A stretch of 64,000 nucleotides of DNA from positions 94,235 to 158,234 of the forward strand of contig DETL01000014.1 of NCBI GenBank assembly GCA_002361625.1, in the 5' to 3' direction. The notes beneath the pieces are model-generated. The model made no database searches and had not been told where the DNA came from. It worked only from the letters and a program-made list of their open reading frames with translations. This stretch comes from Bacteroidales bacterium UBA3289. Lineage in GTDB: Bacteria > Bacteroidota > Bacteroidia > Bacteroidales > UBA932. The first letter of the stretch is position 1, and every line of letters begins with the position of its first letter. This document shows positions 8,876-18,437 of this stretch, piece after piece. Position numbers and translations under genes: made by a program.

Positions 8876-11800
8876 TTAGAAGGTGAAGTTCAGACCGAAG
8901 GTGAAGGACCGGATGGTCGGGTACTTGTCACGCTCGTCGGTACCGGCATCGAAGCCGGTGACACGGACTTCGGGATCCAGGCCGGTGTAGCCGGTGAAGG
9001 TCGCGAGGTTGTGGACGGAACCGTACACACGGAACCGCTTGATGAAGTTGCTGTTCTTGAAATTGAGGGTGTAACCCAGGGTCACGTTGTCAATCTTCCA
9101 GTAGTCACCGTCCTCGATGTAGTAACTCACGATACGCTGCGTGTCGGAAAGGTTCACCATCTTGCCGGTCTTTTCGCCGGTGCGGGCATCCACAGCCTCG
9201 AACTGGTCGAAGGCGCAGTTGAGCGTGTTGTACAGGATGGTCGGGTTTCCGTAGAACATCTTCTGGAAATTCAGGATCTGGAATCCGAAGGCGCCGCGCA
9301 TGGTGACGGCGAGGTCGAAGTTCTTGTAACGGAAGTTGTTGTTGAAGTTCAGGTAGATGTCCGGAACGCCGTTTCCGAGGATCTGCCAGTCGGTGTAACC
9401 GGCGTCGGCGGCGAGGCCGTAGTACTTGCTCACCACGTTGCCGTCGGCATCGCGGCGGAGACGCTCGACGACCCACTTGCCGCTCTCGTCCAGACCAATG
9501 GAACGGAGGTTGAAGAAGTTGCCGATCGGCTGTCCCACCTTCACCTGGTGCGTGGTCTTCTGGATAGGCTCACCGGTGTAGCCCTCATCGAAGTAGTCGT
9601 TCTCGCTCTGGAACTGGTCATTGGAAATAGACAGGAGCTCGTTCCGGTTGTGGGAGAAGGTAACAGAGCTGTTCCACTCGAAGTCGCGGGTGCGGACCGG
9701 CGTGGCGTTGAGGAGCAGTTCCACGCCTTCGTTGCGGATCTGCGCGACATTGGCCATGATGGTGCCGTAGTAGTACGGAGGCGTCGGAACGGAATAATAG
9801 TACAGGCCGTCCTTGGTGTCACGGCGGTACACGTCGAGGCTACCGCTCAGGCGTTCGTCAAAGACCGCGAAGTCCAGGCCGATGTTGTACTCGTACTTCT
9901 TTTCCCAGCGGAGGTCGGGATTGTTGTTACGGGTAGGGGTGATGGGCTGGATCCACTTGCCGTTGTACATATAGTTGCCGCTGTAGTCGATGGAGGCCAG
10001 GGACTGGTACGGGCTGTTGATGTCGATGCCGGTGATACCGAAACCGGCGCGGAGCTTGAGGTTGTTCAGCCACTTGACGCCCTTGAGGAAGTCCTCGTTG
10101 TTGAGACGCCAGCCGGCGGAGATGCCCGGGAAGTAGCCCCAGCGGTGATCGGCACCGAACTTGGTGGAGCCGTCCATACGGAGGGAGGCCATCAGGAGGT
10201 AGCGGTCGCCGTAGTTGTACGTCACACGGCCGAACAGACCGATAAGCTTGGACATGCTCTTGTAGGAGGACATGCTCGCATTGCCTTCCTTGAGGGCCTG
10301 GCCCTTTTCGAGGGCGTTCCAGAGGTAGCCGTCATTCGGGAAGTTCCAGTTGGAGGCGCTGAAGTTCTCGCTGTAGCCGTCCTCGTAGGAATAACCGGCG
10401 ACACCGGTCACATGGTGGTTGCCAAAGTCGCCCACATAGCTGGCGCTGAGCTCCAGCATGTTGGCGGTGTAGTCGGAGGCGTTGCGGCCGGCCTGGCCGT
10501 TGGCACCGCTCTTGGTGGTGCTTTCGTCCTGGCGGGTGTTATAGTAGCCGCCCAGGGCGCTCTGGCCCTTGCGGACGTACATCATCTTGAGGGTGAGGGG
10601 ATCCCACGGCTTGAACTCGACGGTGCCGTTGAAGCGGACGTTGCGGTTGCGGTACATGCCCAGCTGCTCTTTGAGGAGGGTCATCGGGTTCGCATAGAGA
10701 TAGATGTCACGGGTCACATAGGAACCGTCCTCGTTGTACACCGGCTGCAGCGGGCCCTGGATGCAGGCCTGGCGGTAGGCGTAGGAGGCGTTCACGCGGG
10801 AGTCCACGTTGGTTTCGTTGGCCATCACTTCACCGGTGAGCTTGAGCTTGTCGTCCAGCAGGTACTGGGAGACGAGGGCGCGGGCGCGGATGTTGGACCG
10901 GCCGGTGTTGATGATGGTACCCTTGTTGTCGTTATAGGTCACATTGGCGGTGTAGAAGTTGTGACGGGAACCGCCGCGGATGGACAGATTGTGGTTCTGG
11001 GAGACGGCCGTCCGGCTGATCAGACCCAGCCAGTCGGTGGGTTCCTCCACGGCGAGCTGGCCGTTGGCACCCTGGAAGCTCCAGCCCTCGGCCCGGCGGG
11101 CGAGAACGTCGTCGGCCGTCATGAAGTCCGGGCGCTTAAGCCACTGGGAAGCAGTCACATAAGCGTTGTACTCGATGGTGGCGGGCATCTCGCGCTTGGC
11201 GTTGCGGGTGGTGATGATGATCACGCCGTTGGTACCGCGGGTACCGTAGATGGCGGTGGCGGAACCGTCCTTCAGCACGTCGATGGATTCGATGTCTTCC
11301 GGCGCCACGGTGGCGAGGGAGCCGGGGATGCCGTCCACGAGGATGAGCGGAGCGGAGGAACCGTACAGGGAGGAAGTACCGCGGAGCATCACGGAGGAGG
11401 ATGCGGTCGGGTCACCGGAAGGGATGGTGATCTGCAGGCCGGCGACCTTGCCCTGGATGAGCTGGCCGGCGTCGATCACGGCGCCCTGGATGAAGTCGTC
11501 GGACTTCACGCTCTGGACAGAGGAGGTGATGTCGGCCTTCTTCTGGGTACCGTAACCGATGGAAACCGCTTCCTGAAGGAAGGAGACGGCCTCTTCGAGA
11601 ACCACGTCGATGACGCCCTGGTTCCCGACGGTGACGGACTGGGTTTCATAGCCGATGCAGGAGAACTCCAGGACGGAGGCGGCACCCTTGACAGTGATGG
11701 TGTACTTGCCATACAGGTCGGTGACGACACCGTTCGTCGTTCCTGCTTCCACGACACCGGCCGCTACGACGGGTTCGCCGCTGGGGTCGGTGACGGTTCC

Positions 11801-11881
11801 CTTGACCACGACGTCGGCCATTGCGGGAATGGACGCGGCGAGCAGGCCGAGGGCCACACAGAGATGTTGGATCAGTTTCAT
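8876..11881 (-). CDS. SusC-type TonB-dependent outer-membrane transporter (SusC1)
   Basis: A 1001-residue SusC/RagA protein: signal peptide ending SIPAMA, a carboxypeptidase-regulatory-like domain (VVVKGTVTDPSGEPVVAAG, about 22-100), a TonB-dependent plug (SIGYGTQKKADITSSVQSV, through LVDGIPGS and TAIYGTRGTNGVIIITTR), then the beta barrel ending in a C-terminal Phe (FTFGLNFTF). It imports a ligand captured by SusD1 using energy from TonB. It heads the operon SusC1-SusD1-DUF4859-two HExxH lipoproteins. The promoter (-7 box 11936-11943) and 21-bp direct-repeat operator (11975-12001) lie upstream, and the operator overlaps the stop codon of GH27A. Its first 115 bp are copied, with a 57-bp deletion, at 18470-18584. 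Confidence 0.95.
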   Translation of the reverse strand: MKLIQHLCVALGLLAASIPAMADVVVKGTVTDPSGEPVVAAGVVEAGTTNGVVTDLYGKYTITVKGAASVLEFSCIGYETQSVTVGNQGVIDVVLEEAVSFLQEAVSIGYGTQKKADITSSVQSVKSDDFIQGAVIDAGQLIQGKVAGLQITIPSGDPTASSSVMLRGTSSLYGSSAPLILVDGIPGSLATVAPEDIESIDVLKDGSATAIYGTRGTNGVIIITTRNAKREMPATIEYNAYVTASQWLKRPDFMTADDVLARRAEGWSFQGANGQLAVEEPTDWLGLISRTAVSQNHNLSIRGGSRHNFYTANVTYNDNKGTIINTGRSNIRARALVSQYLLDDKLKLTGEVMANETNVDSRVNASYAYRQACIQGPLQPVYNEDGSYVTRDIYLYANPMTLLKEQLGMYRNRNVRFNGTVEFKPWDPLTLKMMYVRKGQSALGGYYNTRQDESTTKSGANGQAGRNASDYTANMLELSASYVGDFGNHHVTGVAGYSYEDGYSENFSASNWNFPNDGYLWNALEKGQALKEGNASMSSYKSMSKLIGLFGRVTYNYGDRYLLMASLRMDGSTKFGADHRWGYFPGISAGWRLNNEDFLKGVKWLNNLKLRAGFGITGIDINSPYQSLASIDYSGNYMYNGKWIQPITPTRNNNPDLRWEKKYEYNIGLDFAVFDERLSGSLDVYRRDTKDGLYYYSVPTPPYYYGTIMANVAQIRNEGVELLLNATPVRTRDFEWNSSVTFSHNRNELLSISNDQFQSENDYFDEGYTGEPIQKTTHQVKVGQPIGNFFNLRSIGLDESGKWVVERLRRDADGNVVSKYYGLAADAGYTDWQILGNGVPDIYLNFNNNFRYKNFDLAVTMRGAFGFQILNFQKMFYGNPTILYNTLNCAFDQFEAVDARTGEKTGKMVNLSDTQRIVSYYIEDGDYWKIDNVTLGYTLNFKNSNFIKRFRVYGSVHNLATFTGYTGLDPEVRVTGFDAGTDERDKYPTIRSFTFGLNFTF

Positions 11882-11935
11882 ACGGTTGGTTTGTTAGTTA
11901 TTGTGTTAGTTAAAAAACTTCGTTTGTGGCGTTCG

Positions 11936-12001
11936 CAAAGATGGGAAAAGTCCTTCTCAGAAAATGCAAGGATAGTCCAATCGTCTGCGAAAATCGTCTA
12001 A
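11936..12001 (-). promoter_or_regulatory. SusC1 promoter with direct-repeat operator
   Basis: On the minus strand the half-sites TTAGAC (12001-11996) and TTGGAC (11980-11975) are 21 bp apart. They are followed by 31 bp and then the -7 box CATCTTTG (11943-11936), close to the Bacteroides TAnnTTTG consensus. The ATG is 54 bp further. The far half-site overlaps the TAG stop of GH27A. The same geometry recurs at four other promoters in the window. Confidence 0.75.
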
Positions 12002-13218
12002 TTCCTCTTCAGGCGCACCATCAGGACACCGTGGGCGGGGATATCGGCCCGGAGCCGGTCTTTGGTGTTTCCGATGTCCTTGTGGGCCCACAGGTCCCGG
12101 ACGGTATAGTCCCATTTGCGGAAATTCACCTCGTGCGCGAAGTACATCGTCTGGTCCCGCCAGTTGTAATCCAGTTTCCAGGTGTCGTGGCCGCGGTTGA
12201 GGAAACAGACGGCGATCTCACCGTCCGCCAGCGGTTTGGCCCAGATTTCCCGGTCGCCCATGTCCATGAAGCGGATGCCCTGCTTGCCCAGGGGATCCTG
12301 GTTCACGGCAATGACTTCCTTGTTCGTGAGGATCTGGATGGTCTTGTAGTCCATCTCGCGAAGGTCGTTCCCCGACATCAGCGGAGCGGCCAGCATGCAC
12401 CACATGGAGAAATGCGTCACGCTCTCGTCCCAGGTGAGTTCTCCGTTCCCCACTTCCAGCATCTCGGCGTCGTTCCAATGGCCGGGACCGGCGTAAGGAT
12501 ACAGGTCCGCAGCAGCGTCGATGCACTGGAGGACGCCCACACCGCCCCAGTCGAAGACGGCGTCATAGACGGCCCGGATGTCCGGGGTGACGCGCCAGAG
12601 GTGGCCGATGCCCTCGCCCCACTCCCAGGGTTTGTTCTCGCCCCATTCGCAGATGGAGAGGACGATCGGGCGGCCGCTGGCCTTGATGGCTTCCGACATG
12701 GTCTGGTAGGCGGCCTTGGCGTTCTGGCCGTCGTTGGAGCACCAGTCGTATTTCAGGTAGTCAACACCCCATTTTGCGTACTGCAGGGCATCCTGGAACT
12801 GATGTCCCTTGCTGCCGGGGCGCCCCTGGCAGGTATAAGAGCCGGCGCAGGAATAAAGGCCGAACTTGAGACCGAGGCCGTGAATGTAGTCCGCCAGGGC
12901 TTTCATGCCGGAAGGGAAGCGCTCGGGGTCCGGGACGATGTTCCCGTCGGCGTCGCGTTCCACCTGCCAGCAGTCATCGATAACGATGTACTCATAGCCC
13001 GCGTCGGCCATGCCGGAAGCGGCCATCGCATCGGCGATTTCCTTGACGAGCTGCTCACTTACGTTGCAGCCGAATTTGTTCCAGCTGTTCCAGCCCATGG
13101 GCGGCGTCGCCGCCAGGCTGCGGTACAGGGAATCAGACAAGGGTTCGGGCTTCTCCTGGGCGGAGAGAAGGCAGGCGCCGAAAAGGGCGGCCATGGAAAG
13201 CAGGCGGTGCAGATTCAT
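11998..13218 (-). CDS. GH27 alpha-galactosidase / beta-L-arabinopyranosidase (GH27A)
   Basis: A 406-residue secreted retaining glycosidase (signal peptide MNLHRLLSMAALFGACLLSAQ). GH27 motifs are all present: PPMGWNSWN near residue 39, YIVIDDCWQ, YLKYDWC with nucleophile Asp158, WRVTPDI with acid/base Asp213, and GHWNDAEMLEVGN. The last about 80 residues are the family's C-terminal beta domain. Substrate could be alpha-galactose or beta-L-arabinopyranose; the family covers both. Start chosen at MNLHR (13218), which begins the signal peptide; an ATG 9 bp upstream is possible. It is a monocistronic unit with its own operator-controlled promoter and is nearly identical to the N-terminal half of the protein at 18643-21132. 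Confidence 0.93.
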   Translation of the reverse strand: MNLHRLLSMAALFGACLLSAQEKPEPLSDSLYRSLAATPPMGWNSWNKFGCNVSEQLVKEIADAMAASGMADAGYEYIVIDDCWQVERDADGNIVPDPERFPSGMKALADYIHGLGLKFGLYSCAGSYTCQGRPGSKGHQFQDALQYAKWGVDYLKYDWCSNDGQNAKAAYQTMSEAIKASGRPIVLSICEWGENKPWEWGEGIGHLWRVTPDIRAVYDAVFDWGGVGVLQCIDAAADLYPYAGPGHWNDAEMLEVGNGELTWDESVTHFSMWCMLAAPLMSGNDLREMDYKTIQILTNKEVIAVNQDPLGKQGIRFMDMGDREIWAKPLADGEIAVCFLNRGHDTWKLDYNWRDQTMYFAHEVNFRKWDYTVRDLWAHKDIGNTKDRLRADIPAHGVLMVRLKRN

Positions 13219-13246
13219 GCGTGTCATTCTTTATGGGTTGGCGGTG

Positions 13247-13312
13247 TAAAGGTAGGAAAACGGCCTGTCCCCGAATGGTAGAATTGTCCAAATCTCTTGT
13301 AATCGGGTTCAA
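13247..13312 (-). promoter_or_regulatory. GH27A promoter with direct-repeat operator
   Basis: The minus-strand half-sites are TTGAAC (13312-13307) and TTGGAC (13291-13286), 21 bp apart. Then come 31 bp and the -7 box TACCTTTA (13254-13247). This matches the geometry at SusC1, SusC3, GH127 and the GH146-like gene. A 21-bp stretch covering the near site (13272-13292) is 18/21 identical to one upstream of the GH146-like gene (39526-39546). Confidence 0.72.
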
Positions 13313-13316
13313 AACA

Positions 13317-13349
13317 CGAAAAAGGCCGGCCCAGAACCTGGGTCGGCCT
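13317..13349 (-). terminator. Rho-independent terminator after SusD2
   Basis: On the minus strand AGGCCGACCCAG and CTGGGCCGGCCT form a 12-position stem with one A-C mismatch and a 3-nt loop, followed directly by five T. It lies 21 bp after the SusD2 stop and ends the SusC2-SusD2 unit before the GH27A promoter. Confidence 0.85.
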
Positions 13350-13370
13350 CGCAGATGAGGATGTCACCGG

Positions 13371-14954
13371 TTACTTCACGCCGGTACGGGTGTCCCACCA
13401 GAGCTGCTCGCCCCAGCAGTAATCAACGATACCCGCGGAAGCGGCTTCCACATTCGCCTTGTTGAACTTGAACTGGTTGTCCGGGTACGGCATGCGGAAA
13501 GGAACGTCGGTATGGGCGCCCTTCCAGTAAGCATTGGCCCGGTCGCCCAGATACTGCTTCGCTCCGGCCTTGCAGCCCGCGGCCGAATAAATCGCGGCGG
13601 ATTCCTCGGAATAGACAGCCGTCTGGATGTACTTGGGATAGCCGGTCCGGCGATAGAAGGCCCAGGCCTCATTCACTTCCTTGAACAGGGCCACCCACTC
13701 TTCATAGTACAGGCGGTCCAAAGTGCCATCCCAGGCACCCTTGCCGGCCAGGTAGGTATCCACATCGCCCGCCGTCACCTTCCGCTCGGCAGGTACCCAG
13801 CCATTGGCGATGTCCATTTCGTCCTCGAAGGACAGGCGGACAGCCGTCTCGTAGGCATCCTTGGCGGACATCGGGGTCTGCCAGCCCTTCATGGCGGCCT
13901 CGGCCATCATGAAGTAGGTCTCGCAAGCCTTGTAGTACGGGGTAAAGCCGGCATTGTTGGCCGTCATGTAAGCCTCGCCCAGGAAGGAGTAACGAACCTG
14001 GTTGGAAAGCTGCTGGGAGGCGATGCCGTGCTCGCCGCCGCGGTAGGTTTCCCCATCTTCCCGGCAAGGCTGGACGAAGAGCTTCAGGCGCGGATCTTCC
14101 ATGTCCTTGAGGTGGTTGACGAAGATCTCGGAGGCGCACCAGTCGTTGGGACGCGTACGGAATGTGCTGCGGAAGGGCTCGAAATAGTCGCCGCTTCCCT
14201 GCCACCAGAAGTAGGCACGCTGGCTGTTCTCCTCGATGACCGGATACTTGGACGGATTGTTCAGGATGGATTCCGCCAGGGCCTTGGAGCCGCTCCACAC
14301 ATTGGACAGGCGCAGGGCATAGCGCAGGCGCAGGGAGTTGCAGAAGCGCTGCCAGAGTTCCGCGTCGCCGCCGAAGAGGAGGTCGCCCTCACCGATGGCG
14401 TCCGAGCCCAGGCCGGAGGCCCAGCTGTCCGCGACCTTGCCGAGTTCCTCCAGGATGGCAGGATACGCATCCGACTGCTTGTCGTACGGGGTCAAGAGGA
14501 TGCCGCCATCCTCCGGAGCGCCCTTGAAGGCCTCGGAATACGGCATGTCGCCGAAACTGTCCAGGTTCCACAGAAGAAGGAAGTCCTTCATCACCTTGGC
14601 GGCGTTGTGCATGTTCTTGGTCGCATCCTCGTCGGTCCGGGCGATGATGTCATTGAGCTGCGTGCTCCCCCAATACACCTGATACCACTTGTTACCGTAG
14701 GTGTTGTTGGTAGGGATGTAGTCGTTGTACTGATCGATATAGCTGAGCTTGCACATATAGCCTGCCCAGATCGTGGGACCGGTGATATCGCCGAACTGCA
14801 CGGCCGTCCGGGAATGGACATACGCGAACATGTTCGTCATCGGGACGGACGTATAGGCGTCCGGGTCGGTGTTGATCTTCTCGAAATCCTTGGTGCAGGA
14901 GAAAGCCAGGACCAGGATGGAAGCCCAAACGGATATTCTCAGAATGTTTTTCAT
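13371..14954 (-). CDS. SusD-like lipoprotein (SusD2)
   Basis: A 527-residue SusD/RagB-like lipoprotein of the SusD-like type with an FEKINTDPDAYTSVP start after the lipobox ILVLAFSC. It has recognisable helices VMKDFLLLWNLDSFGDMPYSEAF and FCNSLRLRYALRLSNVW, and the C-terminal FNKANVEAASAGI region where this subfamily contacts SusC. Start taken at MKNILRIS (14954) rather than the ATG 15 bp upstream, because this begins the signal peptide and is preceded by an AG-rich stretch. It begins 18 bp after the SusC2 stop and is followed by a strong terminator. Confidence 0.92.
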   Translation of the reverse strand: MKNILRISVWASILVLAFSCTKDFEKINTDPDAYTSVPMTNMFAYVHSRTAVQFGDITGPTIWAGYMCKLSYIDQYNDYIPTNNTYGNKWYQVYWGSTQLNDIIARTDEDATKNMHNAAKVMKDFLLLWNLDSFGDMPYSEAFKGAPEDGGILLTPYDKQSDAYPAILEELGKVADSWASGLGSDAIGEGDLLFGGDAELWQRFCNSLRLRYALRLSNVWSGSKALAESILNNPSKYPVIEENSQRAYFWWQGSGDYFEPFRSTFRTRPNDWCASEIFVNHLKDMEDPRLKLFVQPCREDGETYRGGEHGIASQQLSNQVRYSFLGEAYMTANNAGFTPYYKACETYFMMAEAAMKGWQTPMSAKDAYETAVRLSFEDEMDIANGWVPAERKVTAGDVDTYLAGKGAWDGTLDRLYYEEWVALFKEVNEAWAFYRRTGYPKYIQTAVYSEESAAIYSAAGCKAGAKQYLGDRANAYWKGAHTDVPFRMPYPDNQFKFNKANVEAASAGIVDYCWGEQLWWDTRTGVK

Positions 14955-14972
14955 TTCAAATCCTCCCATTGA

Positions 14973-17900
14973 TTAGAATGTAAGGTTCAACTTGACACCG
15001 AAGCTGCGGGAGCCAGGCACGGAGGCCTGCTCGAAGCCGACGCCGCGGGTATCGCTGGAGACACCGCCCGTTTCCGGGTCGATACGCATGGTATTGGACT
15101 TGTCCACCCAGAGGAGCAGCACGTTGCCCGCGATGGCGGAAACGGTGGCCCGCTTGATGAACTTGGCCTTGTTCATGAGGCTCTTCGGGAGCTGATAGGT
15201 CAGATACAGTTCGCGGAGCTTGAGGTAGGATCCCTTGAAGACGGCGAATTCGCCGCCGCCGCCGTTACCCCACTCGAAGAAGTCCTGGGCGTTGGTCTCG
15301 AGGGTGTTGGGAACCCATTTGCCCGACGCGTCCTGCATGACGAAACGTTCGCCGGAATAGACGTCCCGGCCGGCCACGATGGCCTTCTCACGGACATTCC
15401 CCGTATCACCGTCCACGGTGTAGGAAGCCAGACCGGCATTGTACGCGTGGGCCATGGTCTGGGACCAGATGTCGCCGCCCAGGCGCATGTCGAACATGGC
15501 GCCGAAACTCAGGTTCTTGTAGGAGAAGTCGTTGCGCCAGCCCATGATGGCATCCGGCGCGACATTACCCACGACCTGGTCGCTGGCCGTAGTCGGGAAA
15601 CCGGCAGCATTCACCTTGATGGCTCCGATCTGGTCGCTCGTGGCGGTACCCTTCTCGACATCCTTCTCCGTGATGCGGTTCAGACCCGTACCACGGATAT
15701 TACCCCAGGCGTCACCGACGGTGGCTGTGGTGCTGTAACCCCAGGTCCAGCCCATGGTGTAATCCTTCAGGTCAGGCTGCTCCGGATAGAGCTCCACGAT
15801 CTTGCTTCGGTCGCGGGCGAAATTGAACGTCGTGGTCCAGTTGAATCCGTTGGGATTGCGGAAAATCTCGCCGACGAGCTGTACCTCGATACCCTTGTTG
15901 TCAATTCGGCCGGCGTTCACGAGCATGGAACCGAAACCTACGACATTGGAAGTCGAGACGGAGAGGATCTGGTCCTCGGTCTTCTTCTGGTAGTAGGCCA
16001 CATCCAGGTGGAGACGATCGTCGAACATGCCGATTTCCGTACCCACTTCCCAGGAAGTCACCTTCTCCGGACGGAGGTTCAGGTTCGGATAGGAATAGCT
16101 CTTGTACATCTGGGCGACACCATTGTACGCGGCGGAATTGGAATAGTAGTAGTAGGAATTCCGGTAGGCGGAGGTGGCGGAACCCACCTGGGCGAGGCCG
16201 CCGCGGAGTTTCCAGAAGGAGAGGACGTTCCCCTGCTTGAGGGCGGGGATGGACTCGGTGACGATCCAGCTCAGGGACACGGACGGATAGAAGAAGGCTT
16301 GGCGGATGGTGGAGCTCCAGTCGTTACGGGCGCTCGCATCCAGGTAGAGCATGTTCTTCCAGCCCAGGGAGAAGTTCCCATAGACGGAGTTGGAACGGAT
16401 GTGGCTGTGGTCCATGGAAGTGACGGCGTCACCGGACTTGTTGCCGATGGTATAGACACCCGGGATGACCAGGGCGTCGGCGCCCATCTGCTCGTACAGG
16501 TACTGGGTATCGCGGTAGTTGGCACCCAGGATGGCGGTGAGGTTGAAGTCGCCGAAGGTCTTGTTCATGGAAGCCAGGAGGTCGGCGTTGAACTCCGTGT
16601 TGGCGATGTCCGTGGAATAGAAGGCACCGTCCGGGTCGTCCGGGTTGTAGTACTGCTTCTCGAACATCCGGGAGTTGTAGTAGTCGAAGCCCACGCGGCC
16701 TTCGATCTTGAGCCAGTCCAGCGGATTGAAGTACAGGGACGTCTTTCCGAACATACGGTCGCGCTGGTAGCTGTTCGTGTTCATGTACACGTTGAAGTAC
16801 GGGTTGATGTGGTAGCTGGTGTTCCAGTTGTACATCGTATAGTTGCCAAACTCGTCCTTCTGGTCCCAGTTCTCCTTGAGGGGCTGCATGTCGATCTGGC
16901 GGCCGCTCCAGGCAACGAGGGAGTTGATCGGGTTGTTCGCCCGGTAACCCTGGTTCACGAGGTTCTCGCTCTCGGTGCGGGTGTAGTTGCCGGCGAAGTC
17001 GAAGGAGAAGAAGCGGTTCAGGGTCATCTGCGTGTTGAACTGGGCGCCGTAGCGGGTCTGGTCCGTGTTCGGGACGGTACCGGTCTGGTTACGGTAGGAC
17101 AGGGACACGCGGGTCGTGGATTTCTCGCCGCGGGACTGCAGGGAGATCATGTGGTTCTGGGTGATACCGGTCTGGAAGAAGTCCCGGATGTTGTTCGGGT
17201 GGGACACCCAGGGAGCCTTCTGGCCATTGGAGTTGAACTGGACCAGCTGGAGGCCGGCGTCGAGCGGAGCACCCCAGGATTCGTCGTTACCGTCCTGGAT
17301 ACCGCCCCAGTTACCATCGACATACTTGAAGTTGTAGGTCTCCGCATAGGTCTGGCGGTCCATGGTACCGCCGTCGGCGAGGTAGGCGTTGTAGTGGTAA
17401 CCGTCACCGTCATAACCCTGGCCGTAGGAGTTCTGGAGCTTCGGGATGTTCGCCACGCGGTCGAAGGTGACGGAACCGTCATAGGAGACCTCGATGCCGC
17501 TGGAACGCTTGCCGGTCTTGGTGGTGATGAGGATGACGCCGTTACCGGCACGCATACCGTAGAGGGCCGCGGAACCGCCCTTGAGGACGGAGATGGACTC
17601 GATGTCCTCCGGGTTGATGTCGTTCAGGCCGGAACCGAAGTCCACGCCGCGGTAGGTGTTGTCACCGGTACGCTGCGTATCGTTGGAGATCGGAACGCCG
17701 TCCACGACGATCAGCGGCTGCTGGTTGGAGGAAAGGGAGGAATTGCCTCGGACCGAGATGCGGGAGGAAGCACCGACGGAACCGCCGAAGGTGTTGATCT
17801 GCACGCCAGCCACCTTGCCGGTCAGGGCGCTCGTCACGGACGGGGCGCCGGCGGCGAGGAGCTCGTCGGACTTGACCTCCTGGATGGCGTAACCGAGGGC

Positions 17901-18239
17901 TTTCTTCTCACGGGTGATACCCATGGCGGTCACGACCACCTCGTTCAGGGCATTGAAGTCATTCTCCAGCACGACGACGATGCCGTCGGTGGCATCGACC
18001 TCCTGGGTCTTCATGCCCAGGCAGGAGACGATGAGCGTTTTTGCGCCCGAGGGAACGGTCAGCGTGAACTTGCCGTCCGCGCCCGTGACGGTACCTACGG
18101 TGGTACCATTCACGATGACACCTGCACCCGGGACCGGAGCGTTGTCTTCCGCGGAGATGACCGTTCCGGACACCCGCGTCTGAGCGAACGCCAGGCATGA
18201 GACCAGGCCCAGCGCCATCAAAAGGATTGCTCTTTTCAT
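14973..18239 (-). CDS. SusC-type TonB-dependent outer-membrane transporter (SusC2)
   Basis: A 1088-residue SusC protein: signal peptide ending CLAFAQ, carboxypeptidase-regulatory domain (TRVSGTVISAEDNAPVPGAG), plug domain (VVTAMGITREKKALGYAIQEVKS, GVPISNDTQ, GMRAGNGVILITTK) and a barrel ending SFGVKLNLTF. It imports the ligand caught by SusD2. ATG at 18239 starts the signal peptide; one 9 bp upstream is an alternative. Unlike the other two SusC genes of this locus it has no copy of the shared direct-repeat operator. Its promoter instead lies between 12-bp inverted repeats. Confidence 0.95.
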   Translation of the reverse strand: MKRAILLMALGLVSCLAFAQTRVSGTVISAEDNAPVPGAGVIVNGTTVGTVTGADGKFTLTVPSGAKTLIVSCLGMKTQEVDATDGIVVVLENDFNALNEVVVTAMGITREKKALGYAIQEVKSDELLAAGAPSVTSALTGKVAGVQINTFGGSVGASSRISVRGNSSLSSNQQPLIVVDGVPISNDTQRTGDNTYRGVDFGSGLNDINPEDIESISVLKGGSAALYGMRAGNGVILITTKTGKRSSGIEVSYDGSVTFDRVANIPKLQNSYGQGYDGDGYHYNAYLADGGTMDRQTYAETYNFKYVDGNWGGIQDGNDESWGAPLDAGLQLVQFNSNGQKAPWVSHPNNIRDFFQTGITQNHMISLQSRGEKSTTRVSLSYRNQTGTVPNTDQTRYGAQFNTQMTLNRFFSFDFAGNYTRTESENLVNQGYRANNPINSLVAWSGRQIDMQPLKENWDQKDEFGNYTMYNWNTSYHINPYFNVYMNTNSYQRDRMFGKTSLYFNPLDWLKIEGRVGFDYYNSRMFEKQYYNPDDPDGAFYSTDIANTEFNADLLASMNKTFGDFNLTAILGANYRDTQYLYEQMGADALVIPGVYTIGNKSGDAVTSMDHSHIRSNSVYGNFSLGWKNMLYLDASARNDWSSTIRQAFFYPSVSLSWIVTESIPALKQGNVLSFWKLRGGLAQVGSATSAYRNSYYYYSNSAAYNGVAQMYKSYSYPNLNLRPEKVTSWEVGTEIGMFDDRLHLDVAYYQKKTEDQILSVSTSNVVGFGSMLVNAGRIDNKGIEVQLVGEIFRNPNGFNWTTTFNFARDRSKIVELYPEQPDLKDYTMGWTWGYSTTATVGDAWGNIRGTGLNRITEKDVEKGTATSDQIGAIKVNAAGFPTTASDQVVGNVAPDAIMGWRNDFSYKNLSFGAMFDMRLGGDIWSQTMAHAYNAGLASYTVDGDTGNVREKAIVAGRDVYSGERFVMQDASGKWVPNTLETNAQDFFEWGNGGGGEFAVFKGSYLKLRELYLTYQLPKSLMNKAKFIKRATVSAIAGNVLLLWVDKSNTMRIDPETGGVSSDTRGVGFEQASVPGSRSFGVKLNLTF

Positions 18240-18282
18240 AGGGGACATTGTTTAAAGTAATATAGAATGCATCAAGTTTTGG

Positions 18283-18418
18283 TTTCAAATTGTTAGCGTT
18301 TTGCCGGCCAAAAAGCCTTATAGGACTGGTTGACAATCAGGTAAAGCACCTCAAATATAAACAAATTGAGCAAAAAAAAAGCAAATTTTTGCATTTTTTT
18401 GCGCACAACAATTTGAAA
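18283..18418 (-). promoter_or_regulatory. SusC2 promoter between 12-bp inverted repeats (possible invertible promoter)
   Basis: The arms TTTCAAATTGTT (18283-18294) and AACAATTTGAAA (18407-18418) are perfect reverse complements 112 bp apart. Between them on the minus strand is a perfect Bacteroides -7 box TATATTTG (18359-18352), with a TTTG 22 bp upstream (18385-18382). The 5' leader to the ATG is about 105 nt. In the given orientation the promoter points into SusC2. Promoter call is good; inversion is inference. Confidence 0.6.
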
Positions 18419-18437
18419 GTCCCCTTTTACAGCAAGT

